From: Bacteroidia bacterium | Lineage (GTDB): Bacteria > Bacteroidota > Bacteroidia > 2-12-FULL-35-15 | NCBI GenBank assembly: GCA_030654175.1 | Contig: JAURXZ010000049.1 | Coordinates: 156,334-220,333 of the forward strand | Reading direction: 5' to 3' | Length of the DNA stretch: 64,000 nt | Shown here: positions 1 to 9,226 of the stretch, piece by piece | Layout: every line of letters begins with the position of its first letter | How positions within the stretch are numbered: position 1 is the first letter of the stretch | The notes under the pieces: generated by a model | What the model was told of the DNA's origin: nothing | Database searches by the model: none | The model's input: only the letters and a program-made list of their open reading frames with translations | Position numbers and translations under genes: made by a program

Positions 1-1708
1 CCTTTTTTTTATTTCTGAATTGAGAAAATTCTATTGAAGTACGATTAAACATATCCGAATATCTTTGTTTAACATATTCAAGATCTTCGGGATGAATGAA
101 ATCCATTGCCGACTTTCCGATCAATTCTTCCGGTTCATAGCCAAGAGTGCTTTTAACCGAATTGGATACATATAAATAATTAAAATTTAAATCGTGTAAA
201 GAAACAATATCCGTAGCATTTTTTGCCAAAAGACTGAATTTTGCTTCGCTTGCTTTAAGAGCATCTTCCGCTTTTTTTCTTTGTGTAATATCCTGTACAG
301 TTCCCCTGAGCTTAATTGGTTTTCCCTGTTCATCAATGAGAGTACGTCCAATACCTATCACATATTTAATAGTTCCATTATTGCAAATCACCCTATGCTC
401 GTAATTAAAACTTTCACCATGTTCAATGGCGTTATTTACCACAGTATCAAGCATTTTAATATCATCAGGATGAATTTTGCTTCTGTAAGCATCATAAAGT
501 TTATCGGGAGGTGTTTCCTCTAATTCAAAAATCCGATAATGCTCAATTGACCATGTTAAATCAAAAGTAATCAGGTTAAACTCCCAACTGCCTATTTTGG
601 CAAGTTGCTGAGCGTCATTGAGTTGTTTTTCATTTTTGATCAGCTTCTCTTCCGCCTTTTTTCGTTCCGAAATGTCGCGTATTGCCGCAGATACCCAAAT
701 TCCATCTACTGTTTTTAAAGGGCTTAAACTTATTTCAACAGGAATTTCAGTTCCATTTTTATGTTTTCCATTTAAATTTAACCCAGCTCCCATTGTACGT
801 GTCTGAGGATGAGCAAAAAAATGATCGGAATGGCTACGATGCCCCTTAATATGGTGGGAAGGAATTAACAATTCCACCTCTTTTCCAATAAGTTCCTCTT
901 TGGTGTAACCAAAAAGTTTTTCTGTTTGAAGGTTGATCAATTTGATTTTCCTTTTATTGTCAACAATTACCATTGCATCCGGTGCCGTTTCCAATAGCAT
1001 TCTGAATTTTTCTTCGCTCTCTGCAAGAGCATCTTCCAATTGTTTACGCTCATGGATATATCTATCGTTGCACATCAGAACAAAACCAAATGTGAGCATT
1101 ATTGAAGTAATATAAAAAGTTAAGAAAGAAATGTTTTGCATTGGATAAGTACCGAATGGTAGCTGGTTAGGGTCAGGTGCCACCAACAAGGAATAAAAAC
1201 ATCTTGCTGCAAGGATGATTCCACAAATGGTGAACATAGCTGAAGTTAACAGACTACTTGCAGGACGGTTTTGGCCTTTAAAGAATAAAATGTAGCTGCT
1301 GGAAAGCATCAGCAACGAAGATAATCCCGAAATGATTGCAATACGGGCGGATACATGAGGTGTTATTAATACAAAATAAGCCAAAAGGCAGGCTTCAAAA
1401 CCTACTAATAGATAGATCCACCCTCTTCGTATCTTTTGGTTGTTGAATTCTGCTAAAATATTGAAGTAAAGGCCCAGGCATAAAAGTACCAGACCATTTC
1501 CAAACACTACCGATATGATCTCAGGCACTTTATCCCGGAGTATGCTTAGGATTATCCATCCTAAAGATTGAATCAGAGAAGCTACTGCCCATTTGGTAAT
1601 TCCTTTTATCTGACCAAGATACCCGCGTGAAACAATGAATAATGACATACTCATCAGCAATGTGCCAACGATATTCATCATAATTATGGTTTTTGGATCA
1701 AGAATCAT
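1..1708 (-). CDS. membrane PAS-domain sensor, probably histidine kinase (3' end cut by window edge)
   Basis: The frame is open from an ATG at 1708 to the left edge, about 569 residues, and the C-terminus is missing. About the first 215 residues are a run of hydrophobic segments separated by short loops, which reads as a multi-helix membrane sensor. A linker (RKQLEDALAESEEKF) leads into three PAS domains at roughly 230-350, 355-475 and 480 to the edge. The PAC ends AAIRDISERKKAEE and VQDITQRKKAEDA are visible. Families with this order usually end in HisKA plus HATPase, so a histidine kinase is likely, but no catalytic domain can be seen; a guanylate cyclase or phosphatase end is also possible. 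No in-frame ATG lies between 1709 and the upstream stop at 1760-1762. The gene is divergent from the E1 gene. Confidence 0.85.
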   Translation of the reverse strand, partial: MILDPKTIIMMNIVGTLLMSMSLFIVSRGYLGQIKGITKWAVASLIQSLGWIILSILRDKVPEIISVVFGNGLVLLCLGLYFNILAEFNNQKIRRGWIYLLVGFEACLLAYFVLITPHVSARIAIISGLSSLLMLSSSYILFFKGQNRPASSLLTSAMFTICGIILAARCFYSLLVAPDPNQLPFGTYPMQNISFLTFYITSIMLTFGFVLMCNDRYIHERKQLEDALAESEEKFRMLLETAPDAMVIVDNKRKIKLINLQTEKLFGYTKEELIGKEVELLIPSHHIKGHRSHSDHFFAHPQTRTMGAGLNLNGKHKNGTEIPVEISLSPLKTVDGIWVSAAIRDISERKKAEEKLIKNEKQLNDAQQLAKIGSWEFNLITFDLTWSIEHYRIFELEETPPDKLYDAYRSKIHPDDIKMLDTVVNNAIEHGESFNYEHRVICNNGTIKYVIGIGRTLIDEQGKPIKLRGTVQDITQRKKAEDALKASEAKFSLLAKNATDIVSLHDLNFNYLYVSNSVKSTLGYEPEELIGKSAMDFIHPEDLEYVKQRYSDMFNRTSIEFSQFRNKKK

Positions 1709-2098
1709 AGTTGTGATCCGTATTTTTGAAAATAATACCTGGGGATTTGGTTCTTTATTTCAGAGTTATAAGCAAAGTCGATTTTCATACTGGCAGGCTA
1801 CTAAAGATTTTTTTATTTTAAGTGTCATTTTGCACTATTTTTTTATTTAACTATATGACAATTATTTTTTTCTTGCAAAGATAAGGTAAGTCCTGTTATG
1901 ATTTCATAAAATTTGCAATAATTAACTTTAATTTGTACTAAATAAGCATTAATCTGTTGTAATTAATCTTTATTTTGCAAGGTGTGTTTTTAAGGGACCG
2001 GAAAAGTTTAATTTTGGAATGATAATTTTGCAATAAATTAAAGGTTGGATAAATTTACAAATACCTACATTTGTGACAACGAATTATAGACGATAACC
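1709..2098. other. 390-bp divergent intergenic region
   Basis: AT-rich gap between the PAS sensor (minus) and the E1 gene (plus). The right end holds the E1 promoter listed separately. I see no RNA gene, and the only open frame (1635-1850) is antisense to the sensor start and has no recognisable content. Confidence 0.6.
2045..2073 (+). promoter_or_regulatory. Bacteroidota-type promoter of the E1 gene
   Basis: The -7 box TACATTTG at 2066-2073 fits TAnnTTTG. A TTG at 2045-2047 sits 18 bases upstream as the -33 box. The predicted start of transcription is near 2080, leaving a leader of about 20 bases before the ATG at 2099. Confidence 0.55.
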
Positions 2099-4534
2099 AT
2101 GGTAAACGCAGAACAATCGATTCAATCGGAAAAGAAGCAGGGTTTTTCAAAAGAAGAATTCATTAAGATAGTTTTAAACGATTATCGCATTGCTAATGAA
2201 AGTAGGGAAGCCAGCCTTATGGGCAGACGTGAAGTCCTTACCGGCAAAGCAAAATTCGGAATTTTTGGTGATGGAAAAGAATTGGCCCAATTGGCGATGG
2301 CAAGGGTTTTTCAAAATGGAGATTTCCGTTCAGGGTATTACCGCGATCAAACTTTTATGTTTGCAACCAATAATTTAACACTCCAGGAATGGTTTGCCGG
2401 ACTATATGGACATACCGATGTGGATGCAGAGCCAATGAGTGCAGGCCGTCAAATGGGTGGGCATTTTGGTACACGTAGTCTTAATAGTGATGGAACCTGG
2501 AAAGATCTTACAAAAATAAAAAATTCATCACCTGATATATCACCTACAGGTGGGCAGATGCCACGGCTATTGGGTTTGGCGATGGCATCAAAATATTACA
2601 AAGAAAATATCCAGTTACAAAGCAAAGAGTTTAGTAAGTTTTCGAACAAAGGAAATGAAATTGCTTTTGGCACTATTGGAGATGCAAGTACATCCGAAGG
2701 ATTATTCTGGGAAACCATTAATGCAGCCGGTGTAATGCAAATTCCTATGCTGGTATCGGTTTGGGATGATGGGCATGGGATTTCTGTTCCCAAAAAATAT
2801 CAAACAACAAAAGAAAGTATTTCTGAAATATTAAAGGGTTTTCAGCGTGAGAATGGTGGCACAGGATATGAAATTTTTAAAACCAAAGGTTGGGATTATG
2901 TTCATTTATGCGAAACGTATGAGAAGGCAGCAAAAATTTGCAGGGAAGAACATGTTCCGGTTTTGATCCATGTGGAGGAAGTAACTCAGCCTCAGGGCCA
3001 CAGTACATCGGGCTCACACGAGCGTTATAAATCAAAGGACCGCTTACAATGGGAAGCTGATTTTGATGGTATAAAGAAAATGCGGGACTGGATCCTGGAG
3101 AATAAATTAAGTACCGAGATTGAATTGAACGAAATTCATGAAAATGCAAAAAAGGTGGTACGCGAAGCTAAGGCAGCTGCCTGGGAGGCCTATCTTAATC
3201 CTATTAAAAATGAGTTAAAAGAGGTAAGCGCTTTTATTGATATAATTGCAACGCAGTCGTCAAATGCTTCATTTATCATAAAAATTAAAAACGACTTAAA
3301 TGCAATAAAGGAGCCTATCCGAAAGGATATGATAGTGGCAGCCAAACAAGTATTGCGTTTAGTACGAAATGAAAATACGGTTTCAAAAACGCAATTAATT
3401 GATTGGCTGAATGAATCGAATCTTGCAAATCACGATCGCTATAGCTCATACCTGCATAGCGAATCCGAACTAAATGCATTAAATGTTAAGCCTGTACTTG
3501 CTGAATATAAAGGCGAAAATAAAATGGTTGACGGCCGTGAATTGCTTCGTGATAATTTTGATGCAATACTTGCTAAATATCCTGAAGTATTGATATTTGG
3601 AGAGGATGCAGGAAAAATAGGCGGGGTGAACCAGTGTTTGGAAACCCTTCAGGAGAAGTATGGTGAAATACGTGTATTTGATACAGGGATTCGTGAAGCT
3701 ACTATTATGGGACAAGCTATAGGGCTTGCATTGCGTGGCTTACGCCCGATCTGTGAGATTCAATATTTAGATTATTTATTGTATGCCTTGCAAATCATGA
3801 GTGATGATCTGGCAACAATTCATTACCGTACCAAAGGCGGGCAAAAGGCGCCTGTAATCATTTCTACACGTGGGCATCGATTAGAAGGCATCTGGCATAG
3901 CGGTTCTCCAATGGGCATGATCATAAATTCTATTCGTGGGATCTATGTATGTGTGCCTCGTAATATGACACAAGCCGCTGGCTTTTATAATACCCTTTTA
4001 TGTGCTGATGAACCAGCTTTGGTTATCGAACCATTGAACGGATATCGCTTAAAAGAACAGCAACCAAGTAATTTGGGAGAATATAAAGTAGCGTTAGGTA
4101 TTACTGAAACAATTAATGAAGGTAGTGATGTAACATTAGTAACGTATGGTTCTTGTTGTCGTATTGCAATGGATGCAGTAAAACAACTAACTGATGTAGG
4201 TATCTCTGTTGAAGTGATTGACGTACAAACCTTATTACCATTCGATTTGAATCAATCCATTAAAGAGTCCGTAAAAAAGACAAATCGTTTATTGGTATTG
4301 GATGAAGATGTTCCGGGTGGAGCGAGTGCGTATATCCTGCAAAAAGTTTTGGTTGAGCAGGATGCTTTTCAATATTTAGATTCGGAACCTAAAACGCTGA
4401 CTGCAAAAGATCATCGTCCTGCCTATAGTACTGATGGTGATTATAACTCTAAACCAAGTGCTGACGATGTATTTGATAAGGTTTACGAGATGATGAATGA
4501 ATTTAATCCTGTTAAATTTCCGAGAATTTATTAA
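2099..4534 (+). CDS. fused alpha/beta E1 component of a 2-oxoacid dehydrogenase
   Basis: Thiamine-diphosphate E1 enzyme that decarboxylates a 2-oxoacid (pyruvate or branched-chain) and passes the acyl group to the lipoyl E2 subunit. The alpha half is about residues 1-350; its TPP site is the GDAS...DDGHG stretch at about 194-225, with GDA in place of the usual GDG. A helical linker follows. The beta half starts near residue 476 (MVDGRELLRDNFDAIL) and contains the expected FGEDAG, DTGIREATIMGQAIG and HSGSPMG segments. Other families encode the two halves as separate genes; single-chain versions of about 800 residues are familiar in Bacteroidota. No E2 or E3 gene is adjacent, so the substrate cannot be fixed from context. 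It has its own promoter and is followed by a dispersed repeat. Confidence 0.9.
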   Translation: MVNAEQSIQSEKKQGFSKEEFIKIVLNDYRIANESREASLMGRREVLTGKAKFGIFGDGKELAQLAMARVFQNGDFRSGYYRDQTFMFATNNLTLQEWFAGLYGHTDVDAEPMSAGRQMGGHFGTRSLNSDGTWKDLTKIKNSSPDISPTGGQMPRLLGLAMASKYYKENIQLQSKEFSKFSNKGNEIAFGTIGDASTSEGLFWETINAAGVMQIPMLVSVWDDGHGISVPKKYQTTKESISEILKGFQRENGGTGYEIFKTKGWDYVHLCETYEKAAKICREEHVPVLIHVEEVTQPQGHSTSGSHERYKSKDRLQWEADFDGIKKMRDWILENKLSTEIELNEIHENAKKVVREAKAAAWEAYLNPIKNELKEVSAFIDIIATQSSNASFIIKIKNDLNAIKEPIRKDMIVAAKQVLRLVRNENTVSKTQLIDWLNESNLANHDRYSSYLHSESELNALNVKPVLAEYKGENKMVDGRELLRDNFDAILAKYPEVLIFGEDAGKIGGVNQCLETLQEKYGEIRVFDTGIREATIMGQAIGLALRGLRPICEIQYLDYLLYALQIMSDDLATIHYRTKGGQKAPVIISTRGHRLEGIWHSGSPMGMIINSIRGIYVCVPRNMTQAAGFYNTLLCADEPALVIEPLNGYRLKEQQPSNLGEYKVALGITETINEGSDVTLVTYGSCCRIAMDAVKQLTDVGISVEVIDVQTLLPFDLNQSIKESVKKTNRLLVLDEDVPGGASAYILQKVLVEQDAFQYLDSEPKTLTAKDHRPAYSTDGDYNSKPSADDVFDKVYEMMNEFNPVKFPRIY

Positions 4535-4555
4535 TTTGTTAATTTTTGTTCATTT

Positions 4556-4646
4556 GGGCGTTCCCCTTTCTGAAAAGAAAGGGGCGGGCTTTTCACTTCA
4601 ATCTTTTCTAAACAGAAAAGGATTTACGTTGCAATCCCTAACGCAG
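4556..4646 (+). repeat. dispersed intergenic repeat, copy 1
   Basis: Begins GGGCGTTCC and ends CCCTAACGCAG. It contains two hairpins: stem 1 CCCCTTTC/GAAAGGGG (4563-4584) and stem 2 formed by TCTTTTCT/AGAAAAGGA. Near-identical sequence recurs at 46610-46702 and, inverted and enlarged, at 25629-25770. All three copies lie between convergent genes, here the E1 gene and galE. Confidence 0.85.
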
Positions 4647-4688
4647 CTTCATCGCTGAAACCTCAAAGTTTGATCCATTATCAAATCA

Positions 4689-5726
4689 TCATATCTCTTT
4701 CTTTTGTTCCAATTCCCATTTCCAGGCAGTTCCCATCATTTCTTCTAAATTGAATTGAGGTTTCCATTCCAGTTCCTTTTCCGATTTTTCGGTATTTGAA
4801 TAAATAGCAATTACATCTCCCGGGCGTTTTTCGCCTATTGTATAGTTGAGTTTTTGTCCGCTTATTTTTTCAAATGCGCTGATCGCTTCAAGTACACTTA
4901 CCCCCGTGCCTGTTCCTAAATTAAAGATAGAAAAATTGGATTCGTTTTTATTCTCAATCAGGTACATCATAGCTTTGATGTGAGCCGTGCCAATGTCGGT
5001 AACATGTATATAATCACGAACACAGGTTCCGTCACGTGTAGGATAATCACTTCCAAATACCGTCATTTCCTTGATTTTTCCAATCGCTGTTTGAGTAATG
5101 ATGGGTACCAGGTTGTTCGCCTTATTGATGGGGGATTCCCCGATCAGACCTGAAATGTGTGCCCCTACAGGATTGAAATAACGAAGTGCAATTGCTTTTA
5201 GCTGTGGAAATGCTGTTGTATAATCTTTGATCATTTCTTCACCTACTTGTTTTGTAAATGCATAAGGAGATTCGGCTTTTCCGAAAGGTGTGTCTTCTTT
5301 TACCGGTAGCTGGCTGATATTACCATAAACAGAGCAAGAAGAAGAAAAAATGAAATTAGAAATGTTGAATTTCAAACAACATTCCAACACATTTAACAAA
5401 GAGTTTATGTTGTTATGATAATATTTATGGGGATCTGAAACCGATTCACCTACCGACTTATATGCTGCGAAGTGGATGATGCCAACAATGTTTTTTTCGT
5501 TCTCGAAAATTTTTTCAAGACTAATTTTGTCACATAGATCAACCTCATAATTGATTACTTTTTTGCCCGTTATTTTTTCAATCCTATCAAAAGTCCTTAC
5601 TGAAGAATTGGAGAAGTTGTCGGCTGAAATTACTTTAAAATCAGTAGTTTCAAGGAGTTCGATAATTGTATGAGAACCAATGTATCCCGCTCCGCCCGTT
5701 ACTAGTATTGTTTTTTTTGAATTCAT
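4689..5726 (-). CDS. galE: UDP-glucose 4-epimerase
   Basis: Interconverts UDP-glucose and UDP-galactose (or the N-acetyl forms) in the cytoplasm, supplying galactose-type donors for surface glycans. It is an extended short-chain dehydrogenase: NAD-binding GGAGYIGSH at residues 11-19, SSSCSVYG near 128-135, and catalytic YAFTK at 155-159. The 345 residues match GalE length, and RDYIHVTDIGTAHI with the RPGDV segment near the end are typical. It stands apart from the dTDP/UDP-sugar cluster at 48-52 kb. GalE is favoured over GlcA epimerases because the YNFTK-type motif and RDGTCVRDYIHV match GalE. Confidence 0.93.
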   Translation of the reverse strand: MNSKKTILVTGGAGYIGSHTIIELLETTDFKVISADNFSNSSVRTFDRIEKITGKKVINYEVDLCDKISLEKIFENEKNIVGIIHFAAYKSVGESVSDPHKYYHNNINSLLNVLECCLKFNISNFIFSSSCSVYGNISQLPVKEDTPFGKAESPYAFTKQVGEEMIKDYTTAFPQLKAIALRYFNPVGAHISGLIGESPINKANNLVPIITQTAIGKIKEMTVFGSDYPTRDGTCVRDYIHVTDIGTAHIKAMMYLIENKNESNFSIFNLGTGTGVSVLEAISAFEKISGQKLNYTIGEKRPGDVIAIYSNTEKSEKELEWKPQFNLEEMMGTAWKWELEQKKEI

Positions 5727-5806
5727 AAAATTTGTTAAGTTCAGCAGTTAAAAATGGAACGATGATGACGCTGATTGTTGTGATTAAAATAAGATTTTTA
5801 GAAAAA

Positions 5807-5900
5807 ATCAAGAAACAAGTATCAAGTATCAAGTATCAAGTATCAAGAAACAAGTATCAAGAATTAATTATCAGGAAACAAGAATCAAGAAACAAAAAGC
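5807..5900. repeat. imperfect tandem array of a 7-base word (CAAGTAT / CAAGAAA)
   Basis: About a dozen consecutive copies of CAAGTAT, CAAGAAA or CAAGAAT occupy the gap between the BNR/PKD gene and galE (both minus strand). Just upstream, 5752-5801 carries a degenerate half of the GGAACG...GATGACGC repeat seen at 9827-9954. There are no spacers, so this is not a CRISPR. Confidence 0.8.
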
Positions 5901-5956
5901 AATTCATCATCTAACTTTCTCTCTTTGAGACTTCGTGTCAAAAATAACAGTAATTT

Positions 5957-8900
5957 TTAGTACACAACAATTTTCTTTGATACATTTCCTTTTGAATTTG
6001 TAATGGAAAGCATATACACTCCACTTCCATAAACAGCCAGATCTATTGCAATTTCTGTTCTTCCGGTAAAGGATTGAAATTTTTTAGTATAAACAACTTT
6101 ACCGGTAATATCGTTTATTTCAATTAATAGATCATCTATAATCTTTGATTGCAAGATAAGTGTTGCTAAGCCATTGGTTGGATTTGGATAAACAATATAA
6201 CTGATCCCATTTTTCGCTTCGTCCTCAATGCCAACAAAATCAGCTGATGTGGAAGAACATAACCCATTTATATCCGTTATTTTTACTTTATAAGTACCTC
6301 CTGCTTGAATTACATATGTTTGATCGGTTGCATTTGGAATCAAAGTTCCGTTTAAATACCACTGATTGCCTGTTACAGCACTTGATGTCAACGTGTCACC
6401 GCTAATAGTGATAACAGGGGTTGTTGGCAATAGAAATACATAAATGTTTTTGGGCTGGGACGTAACAGCACATCCAAAAACATCAGTAACTGTAACTGAA
6501 TAGGTGCCGGTTGTGTTTGCGTTTATGCTTTGTCCTGTTTGATTAGTAGGGTGCCACTTGTAATTATTGCCATTGCTGGCTGATAAAAGTACATATTGTC
6601 CCTGGCAAAGTGAATCGTTATTGTTCAATGACACCAGCGGCTGAACCTGCGGACTTACTGCTATATAACTGCTTTTTGTGATCGAATCAGTCCCATTAAG
6701 ATTGGTAACAATTAAGCTCACATTGTTGTATGTGCCGGGTGTATTGTAGGTTACAACCGGATTTTGTAATATGGATGTGGCGGGTGTTCCCCCCGGAAAT
6801 GACCAGGCCCAGGCTATTGGTGAATTGAGTGTACTGTCGGAAAATTGAACTGTAATACCCGGACAACCACTTAAACTATCAGCAGCAAAATTAGCAAAGG
6901 GTAGGGTAGAAGTAGGGTTATAAATTGCTGTTTCCCAGAGTCCACGTCCATAAGTAGCTGCACGTAATTTACTTGTACCGTAATGAATCTCTAACTCATC
7001 AATAATTACATTTGGCAAACCATTTGAATAAGGCATCCAGGATGATAGATCATTATCGCGGTAATACACACCAAGGTCGGTGCCAACATATACACCATCA
7101 TTCGTTCCTGTTTGACTAACAACACAATTGGCGGGTATATTGGGCAGGTTGCCCGAAAGGTCCATCCAGGTGAGCCCTCCATCCAATGATTTATATATTT
7201 TTTTATTTGCGGTGTAGCCCGAAAATGTTACCCATAGTTTATCAGGGTCAGTTTCAGAAACAGCAATATATGTTTTTGTGTTTGACACTCCCAAAGGGCC
7301 CGAAAGAGTTGTCCATGAAGCACCTCCATCGGTGGTTTTGTAAATTGATGAACCGTTTGATGCGTAAATATATTGAGGATTAGATTTTGCAACCACTAAA
7401 CACGTCAATCCATTGGAATTTAAATTTGAAATTTGTGTCCAGTTATTTCCCCGGTCAGTCGATTTCCAAACATTTTTAAAACCTGCATAAATAGTTAATG
7501 GTGAAACAGGATCTTGTTGCCAAGGGGTTATCCATTCACCGGGTTCAGAAATACCGGTTGTAATATCCGAAAAAATTGCACCCGCATCTGAAGAGATATG
7601 GAGAGCTCCATTTTGATATTCTGCATACATGTAATTTGGATCACTCCAATCAATAAAACATTCCATACCATCACCTCCAAGTACTGCTCCCCAGGCTCCG
7701 GTATTGTATAAATTGGTTCCATTATCCTGCCAGCCCTGTAATACTAAATTTGCATTGGTAGCAGCGCCTCCCAGGCGATACATCTGCCCAATTTGTAAAC
7801 CATCACTTTTATCCTGCCAGGAGATTCCGCCATCGGTAGTGATAAAAATTCCTCCATCAGAGGCTGCATAACATGCACTTCCATCAGGACGATAAATCAG
7901 ATCATGTATATCAGCATGTACATAAGGTGCTCCGTTATCTCCGTACCAATGGGCATTGATAGCCCAATTCAAACCGCCATCATAGGATTTCCAGATGTTA
8001 ACACCACCAACTACTATTTCATTTTTGTTAATGGGGGATGCCGCAATAGAAAGCGTGTACCAGCCATTGCCCCCTGAATCCATCCCATCAAAATCATATC
8101 CTAATAAATTAGGGGTATTGGCTTGCAATGTAAAATTGATTCCGGAATTTGTTGAATGGTATAGTGCCATAAAACCACTTTCATTAACATCGGAATACAA
8201 CAGGTAAACATAGGAAGGGTCAGCAGGAGTAACAGCAATAGCAATGCGGCTTACTGTTGTATTGGATGGTAAGCTACTGCTAACTGTTGTGAAATTATTT
8301 CCAGTATTAGTTGATCTGTAAAAACTGGATGGAGAAACAGCGTAGATAATACTGGGGTCTCCGGGTTTAAGTTCAAGATCTTTTATACTATTTACTGACA
8401 ATACTTTTGTCCAGGTAATTCCTGCATCAATTGATTTGAATACTCCATTGCTGGTTCCGGCAAACAGCATATTATTATCGTTTGGATTTATGATGATACG
8501 ACTAACCGTTCTGTTTTGCGAAGTGGTCCAGTTAAGACCTGTGATGTTCCAGGTGATACCGCCATTAATGGATTTTAATATACCTACACCATAAGTATCC
8601 GAAGCATCCACATCTCCGGTAGCTAAATACATGATGTTGGGGTTTGTGGGATCAATGGCAATATCATTAATGCCAAGAGTAGGAAGTGCGTCAGTATTGG
8701 TTGTCCAGGTAGCTCCTCCATCCACGGTTTTCCATAAACCACCGGAAGGAGCGCCTACAAAAATTATATTCTGATCAATTGGATGGAAACGGATACAGCT
8801 TAAACGGCCTGCTCCACCACCATTTACCGGAACATTAAATGCGCCCATTGGTGACCAGTTACCACCGGTTTGCATTGCACTTTTAAGGGTATGACTGGCA

Positions 8901-9220
8901 ATTAAATTTTGTAATTCCTGATTCCCTTTTTGTATGAGAGATCTATCGCCAGAAGGGTAAACACGTGGAGAAACATAGTTTTCCCAGCGTTTGTACATTG
9001 TAAAGCCTCCATTTTTACCTTCTGTTTTTTTTCCAAAAACAAAAAGATTTTTAATTTTTTCTTTTATTTTTTCCTGCTTCCAATATTTGTTAAATGATTG
9101 TTGAACATCATAAAAATTAACGGAAGGGTCTTTCATTTTGTTTACCCAATCCTGTGCAACAGCTTTTTTTTCGTTCAGTAGGGCTGTCAATATTAATAAA
9201 AGAAATAATTTCCGAATCAT
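5957..9220 (-). CDS. secreted BNR/sortilin-type beta-propeller protein with PKD domain and T9SS sorting domain
   Basis: Exported protein of 1087 residues, likely cell-surface or released. It has an N-terminal signal peptide (LFLLLILTALL...AVAQ). From about 110 to 760 it has at least ten Asp-box blades of the type W/YKSxDGGxTW (for example GLWKTVDGGATW, GILKSINGGITW, IYKSLDGGLTW), as in VPS10/sortilin and exo-sialidase propellers. A PKD domain follows at about 775-855 (AWSFPGGTPATS), then Ig-like segments. The T9SS type-A sorting domain starts at YPNP near 1008 and ends NVSKKIVVY. No glycosidase catalytic residues can be assigned, so enzymatic activity is uncertain; adhesion or polymer binding is equally possible. 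The start lies 6 bases after the GNAT gene, so the two are probably cotranscribed. Confidence 0.88.
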   Translation of the reverse strand: MIRKLFLLLILTALLNEKKAVAQDWVNKMKDPSVNFYDVQQSFNKYWKQEKIKEKIKNLFVFGKKTEGKNGGFTMYKRWENYVSPRVYPSGDRSLIQKGNQELQNLIASHTLKSAMQTGGNWSPMGAFNVPVNGGGAGRLSCIRFHPIDQNIIFVGAPSGGLWKTVDGGATWTTNTDALPTLGINDIAIDPTNPNIMYLATGDVDASDTYGVGILKSINGGITWNITGLNWTTSQNRTVSRIIINPNDNNMLFAGTSNGVFKSIDAGITWTKVLSVNSIKDLELKPGDPSIIYAVSPSSFYRSTNTGNNFTTVSSSLPSNTTVSRIAIAVTPADPSYVYLLYSDVNESGFMALYHSTNSGINFTLQANTPNLLGYDFDGMDSGGNGWYTLSIAASPINKNEIVVGGVNIWKSYDGGLNWAINAHWYGDNGAPYVHADIHDLIYRPDGSACYAASDGGIFITTDGGISWQDKSDGLQIGQMYRLGGAATNANLVLQGWQDNGTNLYNTGAWGAVLGGDGMECFIDWSDPNYMYAEYQNGALHISSDAGAIFSDITTGISEPGEWITPWQQDPVSPLTIYAGFKNVWKSTDRGNNWTQISNLNSNGLTCLVVAKSNPQYIYASNGSSIYKTTDGGASWTTLSGPLGVSNTKTYIAVSETDPDKLWVTFSGYTANKKIYKSLDGGLTWMDLSGNLPNIPANCVVSQTGTNDGVYVGTDLGVYYRDNDLSSWMPYSNGLPNVIIDELEIHYGTSKLRAATYGRGLWETAIYNPTSTLPFANFAADSLSGCPGITVQFSDSTLNSPIAWAWSFPGGTPATSILQNPVVTYNTPGTYNNVSLIVTNLNGTDSITKSSYIAVSPQVQPLVSLNNNDSLCQGQYVLLSASNGNNYKWHPTNQTGQSINANTTGTYSVTVTDVFGCAVTSQPKNIYVFLLPTTPVITISGDTLTSSAVTGNQWYLNGTLIPNATDQTYVIQAGGTYKVKITDINGLCSSTSADFVGIEDEAKNGISYIVYPNPTNGLATLILQSKIIDDLLIEINDITGKVVYTKKFQSFTGRTEIAIDLAVYGSGVYMLSITNSKGNVSKKIVVY

Positions 9221-9226
9221 GGTGTG

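Noticed and set aside
2099-4534. Assembly-made fusion of E1 alpha and beta
   Set aside because: The frame is continuous with a plausible linker and no internal start signal; single-chain E1 proteins of this size are familiar in Bacteroidota.
5807-5900. CRISPR array
   Set aside because: The unit is 7 bases with no spacers, and no cas gene is present.
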